This document shows, piece by piece, positions 22,178 to 33,572 of a DNA stretch of 64,000 nt. The DNA is from Cycas panzhihuaensis (lineage: Eukaryota > Cycadophyta). The position numbers and the translations under genes are program-made. Position 1 is the stretch's first letter; every line of letters starts with the position of its first letter. The DNA is taken from positions 156,371,741 to 156,435,740 of the forward strand of contig CM041465.1 of NCBI GenBank assembly GCA_023213395.1. Direction: 5' to 3'. The notes below the pieces were generated by a model, which was not told where the DNA came from, did not search any database, and worked only from the letters and a program-made list of their open reading frames with translations.

Positions 22178-24139
22178 TCAGCATGTTGATTCCCCTTTGA
22201 TGAAGACTTCTTCAATCTTTAGCAAGTCTCGTAGTTTTACAAACTTTGCTTCAGTCAGTGGTTTTGTTAGAATATTAGTAAGTTGTAGATTTGTAGGACA
22301 ATACAACAAGTTAATAATATTATCATGCACAAGATTACGTATAAAATGTTGATGTAATTCTGTGTGTTTAGTTCTAGCATGAGCAATAGGATTAGAAGCA
22401 ATAGATATGGCACTTTGATTATCAATTTTAATTTCAATTGGAAAGTTAGAAAATAAATGAAGTTCATTTAATAAAGATTTAAGCCATAATGATTCTATAC
22501 TAGCTTCGACGAGTGCATGATATTCAACTTCAATTGTAGATAGAGCTAAGATTTGCATTTTCTTACTAAACCACATAATTGGTGATGAATCTAGAAGAAA
22601 AATATAACCCGTTGTTGACTTGTGATCATCGGAGTCACCTGCCCAATCTGAATCTGTATAACCTGTTAATTTTAGATTAGTAGGACATGAATGATAGGTA
22701 AGACCATAAAATATTATACCTTGAAGATATCTTAAAATTCGTTTAGCTGCTTTCCAATGAGATTCATGAGGATTTTGCATGTACCTGGAACATAAGGCAA
22801 TGGCATAGGAGATATCTAGGCAGGTATGTGTTAGGTAAATGAGACTACCTATAAGTTGCCGATATATAGTAGAATCACAAGGCGGTGTGGGACAATTAGA
22901 GAATAATTTTATACCTGATTGTAAAGGATTTGGAGCTGGTTTAGCATTCTCCATGTTAAATCTTTTGATTAAGTCTAGAATATATTTAGGTTGAGATATT
23001 GTTATTTTAGAATCAATTTGACAGATTTGTAATCCTAGAAAATGATGTAGAAGACCTAAATTAGTCATTTCAAATTTATTCATCAAGATTGATTTTAATT
23101 GATGAATATTAGAGAGTAAAGATCCAATAATAATTATATCATCTACATAGAGAATTAAGATGGTAATATTATCATTTTCACATCTGAAGTAAAGATTTGG
23201 ATCACTGATACTCTTAGTGCATTTATTTTGTATGAGATAGTCATCTATCTTTGTATATCAGGCTCGAGGAGCTTGTTTTAGGCCATAGATAGATTTTCTT
23301 AATTTACAAACAAGGTTAGGATTACAAACAAAACTAGGAGGTTGATTCATGTAGATTTCTTCTTTAAGATTGTCATTTAAGAAAGTGCTCTTAACATCCA
23401 TTTGATGAATTTGCTAGCCAAATTTGGCTGCTAAGTCTATAATAGTTTTAATAGTATTCATTTTAGCTACAGGAGCAAAAGTTTCGGTATAATCAATACC
23501 ATCAATTTGAGAAAATCCTTTGGCTACTAGACAAGCCTTATGTTTTTCAATTGCTCCTTCAGAGTTGTATTTCATTCGGTAAATTCATTTACAATCTATT
23601 AGATTTTTACTAGGGGGAAGAAATACTAATTCCCAAGTTGAATTCTTATTTAATGCATAGATTTTAGTTTGCATAGCTTGTTGCCATATTGGATTGTTGT
23701 TAGCTTCTTTGAAGGTGTTACGATCATTAGTGGTCATAACTTTAGCCATAAGGGCAAAGTTAACTTGTAACTTTTGAGAATGAGTTTTCCTAGTGTCTAA
23801 AGGATTTCCAAAATCAGAGCTAGCATCTGTAAGGGTCTTTTGTGCCCATATAGGTTGTTTTCGATTAGTAGTGGAAGGTTGATCAGTCGTATTTGATTGA
23901 TTAACAGGATTTGATGTGGAGGGTTCTGTTAGTTTCGAATTTTGAACTTGATTAGATAAAGATTCAATTGCTTTAGAATTAGCTTGAATGTCACTGGGAT
24001 CAATTAAGTGAGTATTAGTTAACAAGTTTTCAACTAAAAGTTCAACATAAGAAGTTTTTGATGAAGAGCCTTCTTCATCAAATATAACATCACGCAGTAT
24101 TGAAATCTTATGCGTGGTTCGATTTAGAAGTTTGTACAC
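22178..24139 (-). pseudogene. Copia-7 reverse transcriptase and RNase H
   Basis: The longest open part is 22178-23086 (302 codons): FEMTNLGLLHHFLGLQI (RT), SLIYLTHTCLDISYAIALCS, GYTDSDWAGDSDDHKSTTGY (RNase H, first acidic residues intact), STIEVEYHAL, then KIDNQSAISIASNPIAHART and a tail ending in NILTKPLTEAKF. The catalytic YVDD region is around 23130, and [18 protein letters not shown]-like text is near 23350-23410. The linker at 23585-24139 ends NSTWELVFLPPSKNLIDCK. Frame breaks lie near 23090, 23260 and 23580. It reads as a recently degraded element. Confidence 0.9.
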
Positions 24140-25112
24140 TTTATCTTCACTGTAATCAACAAAGATGTATTTGAAACTTTTCGGATCAAGTTTCTGGCAT
24201 TTTTCTTTGGGAACGTGCTCCCAGGCAATGCTGCCAAAGATTCTTAAGTGTTTAACAGAAGGTTTACGTCCAGGCCATTTTTGTTCTGGTGTGATATTTT
24301 ATAAAGATTTGCATGGTAAGCAATTTAATAAATAGTTGGAGCAAGCAATAGCTTCTGCCCATAACTTTAAGTCAAGACCTTTTGCATGTAACATGCATCT
24401 GGTCATCTCACACATGTGTATGGTTTTTACATTCAACAACATCGTTTTGTTGAGGAGTATATGCTATAGAATGTTGAAATTGTATTCTATGCTTTTTACA
24501 GTAATTGGTAAAATTGTTGCTTAAATATTCGTTAGCATTATCTGTTCTGAAGATTTTGATTTGAGAGTTTGTTTGATTTTCAACTAAAGTTTTGAATTCA
24601 ACAAAGATGTCAAATACTTGAGTTCTTGTTTTTAGTATGTATACCCAGCATTTTTTAGAAAAGTCATCGATAAACGTGATGAAATATTTGCTTCCAGAGT
24701 GTGAAGGTACTTGGAATGGACCGTAGATATCAGAATGAATAAGTTCAAGTGGAGCTTTCGCTCGAAAGGTAGTGTGATTTGGGAAAGGGTCCATGTGTTG
24801 TTTACCTGTTACATAGGCTTCACAAACACCATAGACAATTTTTAGTGCAAGTAAGCCATGAACCATATCATTCTTACTTAGGTATTGGAGTTTTCCATAA
24901 CTCGTATGACCAAATCTAGCATACCAAAGCTTCCTGGCTGGGTCAGATTTTGCTATAAAGGCACTAAAAGTTTTGGTTTTAGAATGCTAGAGACTTGTTA
25001 AGCTGTAAAGACCTGTTTTGTGATCTGCAGGTCCTAAGGCAATTGGTTTAAATTTATTTAATGGTTGTTTGATAATAAACTTATCTTTCCATAACTCTAC
25101 AATGAGATATTT
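24140..25112 (-). pseudogene. Copia-7 integrase
   Basis: Open core at 24408-24866: LELIHSDIYGPF (first Asp), YFITFIDDFSKKCWVYIL, KIFRTDNANEYLS (second Asp), TPQQNDVVECKN (Glu; the usual Gly before VVE is Asp). All three catalytic acidic residues are present. The zinc-binding part (24870-25080) and the C-terminal part (24140-24400; SLQNITPEQKWPGRKP-like) have stops. Confidence 0.88.
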
Positions 25113-25340
25113 CTAGCAGATTTGGTATACTGAAAGAAGATTAGGTAATAAGCCAGGAATGTAAAATACATCCTTAATTGAACCATCTTTCAAAGTAACA
25201 TCACCTGTTCCTTTCACTTTGAGTTGGGTTCCACTCCCAAAAGAGATATCTTCTTTGGAGTTTGAATCAGATTGATATGAAGTAAGATATTCTTGGTGTC
25301 TCATCATGTGATGGGAAGCACTTGAATCGAGAATCCGCAA
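25113..25340 (-). pseudogene. Copia-7 aspartic protease
   Basis: Open for 75 codons: ILDSSASHHMMRHQEYL is the active-site region (family DSGASHHM; the Gly is Ser here), followed by FGSGTQLKVKGTGDVTLKDG and FYIPGLLPNLLSV. It lies in order between gag and integrase. Confidence 0.88.
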
Positions 25341-25436
25341 GGGTGGTTATATGGTTGGTGCTAAAAAGGCTATTGTAGAAGCAGTTAGAGAATAATGAGA
25401 ATTGTGAGATCATGATTGGATCCCCGTAGAAGCTTT

Positions 25437-26387
25437 CTAGGCTTCAGAGGCAATTCTATTCTTACAAACATCAATGGTATGCCCCTTTTTGTGACAGTAA
25501 GCACAACTGATGTTCTGATTAGGATTTGTATTAACAAGATTCTTTTGAAATGATCGCTTAAAAGTATTATGAGATTTAGGTAATCCAGAATACTTAGTGT
25601 TATGATGAAAATTATTTTGAGTGGATGAACCTCTATGAGGTTTTTGGAATTTGGGATGATGATGATGACTATTGTGATAGTTATTTTGATGTTTAGATTT
25701 AGTAAATGATTGTGACTTGGAAAAAAGAGCCTGTGAAGGATCTTTTAATTTTCCACTTTGAACCAACATGTTTTGATGTTCAATAAGTTGATTCGTTAAT
25801 TGATCAAAAGTAATTGGTGGATGTCCTGCCTGTTGCCTAGCAGTTTTGAAAAGATTAAAATGTTTTGACAATTTATTAATTGCAAGACAGACGAGTATAT
25901 CGTCGTCTTTTGCATCTGTTACAGTGACTACTTTATCACCTACTTTTGTAGAAGATTTGATACAATTTGCTAGGTCTTTGTTAATGAGTTGAGGTTTAGA
26001 TAAGAAATCTTCAACTTTAGGAAAATCTTCATAATTTAGATCATACATTTATTGTTCTAATGCAGCTAATTATTGTGTATCAACCTTATCATACTTTTCC
26101 TTAAGAGTTTTTGAGACAGTGGCTAGATCATCTGTTTAAGAGAACTATCTACTAATGTTTGGGGAGAGCAAGTTAAGGATGGTGCTAAGGGCTCCATCAC
26201 AATTCATCAGATAGACCATATAGGCTTCTGATTTTGAATCATCAGGTTTTGTAAACTCTTTAGTGACATGCCTCCAGATCTTTTGTTGCTTAAGAACCTG
26301 GGATATTTTTAGTTTCCAGTTGGCATAATTAGAGCCAGTTAATACTGGAATTGAGGGACAAGATGTTGTTCCGGGCATAAGGGCCAT
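25437..26387 (-). pseudogene. Copia-7 gag with intact CCHC knuckle
   Basis: It starts at ATG 26387: PVLTGSNYANWKLKISQVLK is the standard gag opening. The open part runs to 26145. After three stops it continues at 26048-25437 with LAINKLSKHFNLF, a His/Asn-rich stretch (YHNSHHHHPKFQKPHRG) and the knuckle CAYCHKKGHTIDVC, a correct C-X2-C-X4-H-X4-C. Confidence 0.9.
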
Positions 26388-27290
26388 TTTTTAAAAAAAT
26401 AAACGAGTTAGATAAGGTGAATTTAGGCTAAGTAAGAATAATTTTTAATTCATCCAAAGGTTTCACTCGCAAAGCATTAACTTGCCTTACAATATCATTT
26501 ACAGAGAAAAGTCTATTGATGTTAAAATTATGAACATATATTTAAGATACATAAAGGAACATAAAGATTAATGAGTTTTGATTTTAATATATTCAAATCA
26601 CTGAAAAATAATGTATTTGGGCTTACCTAAGTCCAGATATGGACGAGACTTGAGCCATTATTCTTTCAAAGGGCGGTCCACGCAATCATATACTTCTGCC
26701 TTCAAAGTCAATTATCCAATGCATACAAGTGTGCTTGATCATGAAAATAAAATAGGGACCAAGTCCTTATATAACTCTCTTTTAATTCAGATGAGATTAG
26801 AAGAGTTATTTTAATAAACTTAATCTAATTACAGAACTTAGCAATATTAATCAAATTATAGAATAGGGGGGGTTCAATGTTAGGTAATATTTAATACTAA
26901 CTCAAAAAATTTTAGGGCTAAGTTTAATTTAATATTATTAAACAAACTATAGAATAAACTTAAGAAGGAAAATAATAATACTAAACTAACTATAGAATAA
27001 TAATATTAAACAAAACTTAAAAATAATACCATTTTGAAGTTGGTGGACCTGACCTGTTTCCAAATGAAGTTTGATTTCATTTGGAGTTCGTTCGTTTAAA
27101 AGAGGGTTTTTTGACCCCTTCGCTTCATTTTTCTTCCCTTTTTTTTTCGTGTTAAGAAGATTTGTGCAGGTCTTGTGAGGATGTCTTCAACAAACTCTAT
27201 GGTTGTGGATGCCTTTTTTGAGTTGTGGACACCTTTCAGACAATTGCCGTTGGAATCATCGCATCTGTTGAGAAGGAGGAACCTATGACA
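26388..27290 (-). other. Upstream region of Copia-7 with no LTR or primer-binding site
   Basis: A 5' LTR matching 21712-22123 should be here but is not. The region is AT-rich with repeated TATAGAATAAT/AATATTAAAC stretches (26870-27030) and ends CCTATGACA before the chromodomain resumes. A plus-strand frame at 26611-26814 shows no family. It is either a foreign or rearranged 5' end, or a deleted LTR with filler. Confidence 0.55.
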
Positions 27291-27480
27291 AAAGCTCTTA
27301 TTTCACAACATTCTTTCCCTTTGATCTAATATGCTTAAGGGTTCTTCTTCAAAATCAACGCTTGGTCTAGCTACAAGATTAGTCCACTCAAACACATGCT
27401 TTGAGTTTGGCACATGCTTTTCAACAATGAAATATGAAATATGGAACACATTGTGAATTTGCAAATTTGGTGGCAAGGCT
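27291..27480 (-). pseudogene. Gypsy-6 integrase tail and chromodomain, N-terminal half
   Basis: The minus strand reads QIHNVFHISYF (end of integrase), EWTNLVARPSVDFEEEPL, then ILDQRERML-stop-NKS, the linker into the chromodomain, and stops at the Copia-7 edge. It continues at 21711. Confidence 0.82.
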
Positions 27481-28375
27481 AGTTTGTAGGAAACTTGTCC
27501 AATTTATTCTAAGATCTCAAATGGACCACAATATCTTGGTGAAAGTTTATTGCACATGCCTAAGCTAAGAGAATTGTGCTTGGGTCTCACCCATAGAAAT
27601 ACATGGTCACCAACATTAAATTCTCTATTTGCTCTCTTTAAATTTGCATAGATTTTCTGCCTATCTTGGGCAACTTGTAGCTATTGTCTAAGGTTGATGA
27701 ATTAACTCTCAATCTCTTTTAGTATTTCTAGCCCTAACATGTATCTATCTTCTAGGTTTTATCAGCTAAGGGGTGTATTGCACTTTCCGCCATATGGTGC
27801 TTCAAAAGGACTCATGCCTAAAGAGGAATGGATTGCATTGTCATTGGCACATTCTACCAAATGAAGATGGTTTTCACAGGTAGTTAGTCGCTCCATTGTG
27901 TACATCCAAAGCGAGTTGTTGAGTACTTGACTCACCCTCTCTATTTGTCCATCGATTTTAGGGTGATAAGTTGTGCTAAACTTCAGGTTTGTGCCTAATT
28001 CTTAGAACATGGATTGTTAAAATTTTGAAGTGGACTTGGCATCTCCGTTAGACACGTGCCTTAGGCACACCATGCAATCTTACTATCTCCTTCATGAATA
28101 TGGAAACAACATCTAAAGTAGTGTATGTGGTGCAAATTGAGACAAAATGTGCTAACTTGGCCAAATTGTCTTACACCACCAAAATAGCATCCTGCTACCA
28201 AGAACTCGACAAACCTTGATAAAATCCATGTTGATGGTCTCCCATTTCCATTTTGGAAAATCTAAGAGTTGCAATAGTCCAGTAGGGTGTTTGTGTTCAA
28301 TGTTGACCTTTTGACATGTTAAGCATTTGGTTACATAGCTCATTATGTCATTCTTCATTCGAGGCTGATAATATT
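27481..28375 (-). pseudogene. Gypsy-6 integrase
   Basis: Open at 28152-28358: NDIMSYVTKCLTCQKV is the end of the HHCC zinc domain, then PKWKWETINMDFIKV with the first catalytic Asp. Further down: VSNGDAKSTSKF (second catalytic Asp is Asn), TTYHPKIDGQIERVSQVLNN (Glu present), VGDHVFLWVRPKHNSLSLG and GPFEILE (GPY/F module). Several stops are present. Confidence 0.85.
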
Positions 28376-29080
28376 GTTTTTCATAGTTGCATTGGTCTTG
28401 CGGTTTCCTCCACTATGTTTCATAGCACCTAGCATTTCAAATTGCCTCCTCCAAGGTCTTAGGCTCATGAATTCTTATCTTGTTTTGGATACTTTCATTC
28501 AATCCACTGATCACTTTGTAAGTCTACATCTTTTCTTCCTATATGTATGGGATATTGGAGAAGCTCTATGAACTTTCTTTCATATTCATCCACTATTATT
28601 TTCCCTTGCTTCAACTCATGGAAGACTATTGTCCTTTTGTCATAGTATTGTTTAGAAAAATACTTTTGTTTGAAATATTTAACAAACTTATTCCACCTCA
28701 TCTCTCTCTCTCTCTCTCATGTCTTTGACCATTTTGTGATGTTCCCACCACAAGGATGCTTTGCCTATTAAATTATAAACAACAATCCTTACCTTCTCAT
28801 CAGAGTTGAAATCATTCAATCTAATGTATTTCTCAATGTTGAGCAGCCATGCTTCTGCTTCTCCTTCACTCTTGATTTCTCAATTGAAAGTGGGTGGCCT
28901 TACCTTCCTCATCTCAAATTGGAATACACTCCTCTTAACTTTATGCTTTACTCTCTTAGGGGTTTAGTGCTTGTGTATTGCTCCTCATCATGCTCTCTAG
29001 CTCTCCTCTTATTTCTTCTACTTGAGTGTTCATGAGTTGATGGCTCTTAGGGTCTACTTCTTCTCCCATTGCTTCATAAA
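28376..29080 (-). pseudogene. Gypsy-6 gag, joined directly to integrase
   Basis: Minus-strand gag text: EIRGELESMMRSNTQAL near 29000, NKFVKYFKQKYFSKQYYDKR and FHELKQGKIIVDEYERKF at 28495-28701, then NKIRIHEPKTLEEAI. About 30 codons later the frame runs into integrase (YYQPRMKNDIM) with no protease, RT or RNase H between. A (CT)9 run at 28701-28718 sits inside the gag region. Stops and shifts occur. Confidence 0.82.
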
Positions 29081-29354
29081 TGCTTCAATTTTAATTTCTT
29101 CTATGTTAGGGTCTCCTTGTCCCTCTAAAGTTGCCCTAAAGTCAGCCCTATACTAGGTTCTTCCTCTTCTCATAATGATTTCTATTTACTAGTATGAATC
29201 TTGCTCAAAGCTTTGAGAGTTCTTCCTCTCAACTATATGAGATAATCGAGTGCTCTGATAAATATCCTACTTTAACAACTCCCTCTTTCACTTCTTACCT
29301 AGAAGTTTTGATAACCATTTGAGCTTTAACCTATATGCTCTGATAAGCTTCTTC
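29081..29354 (-). other. Gypsy-6 5' leader, left part
   Basis: This is untranslated leader between gag and the primer-binding site. It is interrupted at 29359 by Copia-8 and finishes at 35838-35866. No coding signal is seen. Confidence 0.6.
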
Positions 29355-29359
29355 ATAAG

Positions 29360-29729
29360 TGTTAACATGGCAGTTAATTATTAAGCCACTTAGTTAATGT
29401 TAATGTGGTTTAATTAAGCGAAAAAGTGCAAAGCCAAACGGTGCGATTTATTCAGAGGATCACAACCCTAATTGGGTGAGACCTCTTGGAAGAATATAAA
29501 TGCCTTGAGTCCTTGTGTATTCGATGAATCATTGTATCAATCCATTGTGAAATAATAGATGTGATCCATCAAGGATCCTTTTGTGGTGGGTTTTTTCTCA
29601 AAATGGTTTTCCCACGTAAATCTTGTGTACTATGCATCCGTTTTCTGTGTGTACTCTTGTTTGCTTGTTGTGTATGGTTAAAGATTCTGTGGATGGGAAT
29701 ATTTGTGTATGATTTCATGTTCCCGAACA
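29360..29729 (+). repeat. Copia-8 5' LTR (370 bp)
   Basis: TGTTAACATGG to TTCCCGAACA. A TATA-like box (ATATAAAT) lies near 29494-29501. A GTGGG...CCCAC hairpin lies at 29586-29615. The primer-binding site TGGTATCAGAGC abuts the inner edge. Confidence 0.95.
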
Positions 29730-29741
29730 TGGTATCAGAGC

Positions 29742-31429
29742 CGTAGGGTCCTACACAACTGAAGTTTGACGTTGAGAAGGGTAGTGGGATTGTTGGTTGC
29801 CAGGTAACACCGTCTAACCCAAGACAAGTCTTGAGGGTCCATCAAGCCCAACAACGTGCAGAAGCAGGCACAATGAATTAGTGGTGGTTGAAGCTATGAA
29901 ATTCACTATTCAACGAAGAATAAGAGTTCATTGGAGTCGATATTCAGGCGTGAAGACCACATTTGTGGTTGGAGTTGGCTCGTTAGTCATCCGCCGCTTG
30001 AAGAACTATAGCAGTAATTCAAGCCAGCGGAGCACACGTTGATGGTGATTCAGCGTCTTTAAGGACAGCCATCAAAGTGTACACGTAAGTTAGTTATTTA
30101 CCCATTAAAAACACTATAAAATTAAAAAAAGGGGTGTTGTTTTTTGGATATACCTGTGACTAGTCTGTATAAGGGAGAGATTGGAGCCTTCTCGGGATGT
30201 TTTTAGCCCTCTATATTGAGATTAGACTGTGCATATAGCAGCCCCAAGCATCTTCTGCAGTAATTTTGAGTTGTAGTGCCTCTTTTCTGGGTATGTGAAC
30301 CCATATCTCTGTTGAAAACGCATTTTTGAGCCTGCATCTGGGTGTTAAGTGATGGCTGGGCTGATTATGCGCCATTTAGGAGACGTGTGTACATGATTTA
30401 AGCTTGTTATAGCTGTACTAAGGCTGGGTGAGTACACTATAGTGTGTTTGGGCGCTTTTCCTCACTGTCTGAGCATTGATTGGTGATAGTTGGGTGTTTT
30501 TCTCACTATTTGAGCATTGATTGGTGATGGCTGGCCATTTTTCACACTATATGTGCATTGTTTTGTAATGGCTGGGCGTTGTTCTTATTAATTGAGCATT
30601 GATTGTTGGTGGTTGGGTGCATTTCCTCTTGGCTAAGCATCTTTCTCCTTGGCTGGGCATCTTTCCTCGTGGCTAGGAGCTTATACATGCTGGTTGAGCT
30701 TGTTTAGAGATGGTTGGGCTCTATCTGGGCTATGTACTAGCCATACGGGTGAGTGCAAACCTGCAATAACCAGTGTTGGTCTGACCAATTGACAATGCAA
30801 GCTGCGGCTGCCGCAATAGTTTAAATGGCTACGAGAGAGAAATCAGAATATCAAAAGTCATATATCAATAATATTTGATATCACTTTGGTTGATAAAACC
30901 TTAGTATATGTTGTAACTTGATTTACAACATGTGCTTTTAGTGAAAAGCCACGGCCCTTTTTTAAAAAGTCATAAACTTTAGAACATGCCTTTAGGCATA
31001 TTCCCCTCAATGTAAAAATATAAAAGGGACCCTTTATACCATTGATAGGACATATTTCAACATAGTGTGAAGTTATTTGAATCGTTCAAGACCCCTCGTG
31101 AGCCATTTTCAGCGTGAATCGAGGAGGATTATCGTGGTTTTTTGACTTGGAGACCGTGCATCATCGCTTGTTGACCCATCCTTTGATTTGGAGCACGTTT
31201 TCTTAAGCCTTTATTTGTGTCAGTTGTGAAATTTACATGGCTATTTAAGGACGTTTGTTGATAGTTGGTAAGAGAAAAACAGTCGGTGGCTCACTTAACG
31301 TGGGTATAGTCAGTGTTGGATGCCCTTGGAAGCATGCTCGTGAGCCAGAGGAAGACACGAGGGTGCATTTTGTCCTGCAGACAATCGTCTTTGGTGTCAT
31401 TTGAATCATATTGAAGCCCGTTTCTCGAG
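29742..31429 (+). other. Copia-8 long 5' leader with degenerate tandem repeats
   Basis: This is 1.7 kb of leader without a retroelement reading frame, unusually long for copia. About 30435-30620 carries four degenerate units of about 41 bp built on TGAGCATTGATTGGTGATGG, then shorter units of about 21 bp (CTTGGCTGGGCATCTTTC) to about 30690. Confidence 0.75.
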
Positions 31430-32280
31430 ATGGAGTGCATTATGCCCAAAGTTATCTTCAATAGTAACAATTTTAGTGAGTGGAAGGCCAATATGGAGCT
31501 TATTTTGATGGCGAATCAACTCTGGGGAATCACCAAGGCGAAAGTGGATGCGATTCCATTAGACCATAAGGAGTGAATTCATCTCGAAGAGAAGAAATTT
31601 ATGGCCGTGGGACTATTGAAACTGTGACTGCCGCCGGATTAGAGAGCGTTGGTTCACAACCTAGATGAACCAGATGAGATATGGACAAAACTGTGATACA
31701 TTTGAAAAGAAGCAGACGAATAGGCATCTTGCACTGATGTTGGAGTTACTCAACTCACGTGTGGAGGATGAGAACAACATCAACTCCTACCTTAAAAAGA
31801 TTATAGACTTGAAGAATAAGCTAGAGGAACTGAAGCCAAACTCGATCGATGATGCATTGCTATTCGCAATAATCATCTTAAAACCGCCAGCTGCCTTCGC
31901 CATATTCTAGACCATTTATGGTAGAGATGAAGTGGTGGAAGTAGAGACATTTGATGGGCTTAAAAACCTGATTCTAGTGGAGGATGCTAAGCTCAAACAT
32001 CATGGTATGCTTAGAGGTTCTGGTTCAAGTTAGGCCCTAGCCATGAAAACTCAGAGGAAGGAGGCCGCTAAGGAGGAGAAGATCACACAGAGGTCAGGAG
32101 AAAGTTCTCAAGACAAAAAGAAGTTCAACGGGAAATGCAATTACTGCAAGAAGGTTGGTCACTGCGAGAAGAATTGTTGGTTCAAGCGTCGTGACAAGCG
32201 CAAAGTCAATCGGGATGATAAAGGAAAGAACGTTGCTGCTCATTGCATCTGAGCAAAAGCCTTATCAACCGAGTCAGATC
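31430..32280 (+). pseudogene. Copia-8 gag with CCHC knuckle
   Basis: Begins at ATG 31430 and reads VIFNSNNFSEWKANMELILM, the gag opening. Broken frames follow, including KIIDLKNKLEELKPNSIDDA (31665-31910). The knuckle is CNYCKKVGHCEKNC at about 32135-32176, a correct C-X2-C-X4-H-X4-C, within a Lys-rich stretch (32043-32252). Confidence 0.88.
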
Positions 32281-33572
32281 GGAGAGATTATTGGGTGCTT
32301 GACTTTGGGGCGCATAAACACATTCTTACCAGAGGCAAAACTTTGATATGATGACTTCAAATCAGAGTGGTGCTCAGATTGTCCTAAGGGTGCTCGCGTT
32401 TTGCCGATAGAAGGTATCGACGAAGTTTCCATTGCAGGAGGTAAATTTACTGGGGTATTTTATGTACCAAAGATGCAGTTGAACCTTCTTTCAGCTTGGG
32501 AGATCTGCAAACAAGGTATGAAGGTGGAGCTCTACGATGACAAATGCCTAATTAAGGATTCAAAATAGAATTTTGTTGTCATAGCTACTAGGAAAGTCAG
32601 GGACAACTTTAGGGTGTCTGAGAAGTTTCAATCTTAGAAGAAGTCCCATGCCTTTGTTGCTAGTGCAGATGACGTGAGTAAGTTGTGGCACAATCGCCTA
32701 GGGCACCTTAATTACAGTAGTATTGCACTGTTGAAGAGGTTGAAGATGGTGGAAGGATTGTAGGTAGTTACCTGCTCAGATGGTGTGAGTGAAGGGTGTA
32801 TGCATGGCAAGCACCACCGCTACCTTTTTACTCGAGATAATGCCTAGAGAGACAAGGAGAAGCTGGAGCTTGTACATTCATACATAATGGGTCCTCTTCC
32901 TAACCCTTCGATATCTGGAGCTCGTTATACCCTTGTATTTGTAGATGACTATACCAGGAAGGCTTGGGTTTATTTTCTCAAGAACAAGTTAGACATGTTT
33001 GATCGCTTTTGTGATTGGAAAGCGATGGTTGAAAATGAATGTGATAAGAAAATAAAGTCATTAAAAGTGATAATGGCAAGGAATACGAAAACTATGTGTT
33101 CAATTAGCTCTGCTGTGATCATGGTATAAAGCAGATATTTATAGCCCCGTATACCCCACAACAGAATGGAGTTGCTGAAAGAAAAAACTGTACCATGATG
33201 GAGATGGTGAGATGTATGGTGCACGCTAAAAACCTGCCACTGAAGTTTTGGGCAAAAGCTGTGGCGATTGCTATTTATATTTTGAACAGGGTACCTACTC
33301 AAGTAGTTCGGAGCATAACCCCCGAAGAAAAATGGACCAATCATAAGCCTGTCATTAGCCATTTAAGAATGTTTGGGTGTATTGTGTACGCCCACATCCC
33401 AGATGATACTCACAAGAAGCTAGATCAGAAGAGTCTAAAGTGCATATTCATGGGGTATCATACTAAGAATAAAGCCTACAGACTATGGGATCCACAAGGG
33501 GAGAAGATTGTGGTTTGTAGGGATGTAAAATTTGATGAGACATCGACGTATCATGCCGATAGATCACTATAG
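32281..33572 (+). pseudogene. Copia-8 protease and integrase
   Basis: Protease: YWVLDFGAHKHILT near 32290-32331 (family DSGASxH; Ser is Phe), then GVFYVPKMQLNLLSAWEI. The pre-integrase zinc domain is LWHNRLGHLNYSSIALLKRL near 32685. The integrase core is at 32887-33129 (GPLPNPSISGARYTL, FVDDYTRKAWVYFL); the first catalytic Asp is Tyr (LVHSYIMGP). The C-terminal part is open at 33195-33572 (MMEMVRCMVHAKNLPLKFWA, HLRMFGCIVYAHIP). Confidence 0.88.

Larger units (their letters stand above)
21712..27290 (-). mobile_element. Copia-7: Ty1/copia element inserted in the Gypsy-6 chromodomain, 5' LTR missing
   Basis: The 3' LTR is at 21712-22123 and RNase H/RT, integrase, protease and gag follow to 26387. 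Chromodomain text stops at 21711 (GAAGC) and resumes at 27291 (AAAGC), a 4-of-5 TSD match, so the element should end at 27290. Its last 900 bp there do not resemble the 3' LTR. It is the same family as Copia-10. Confidence 0.85.
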
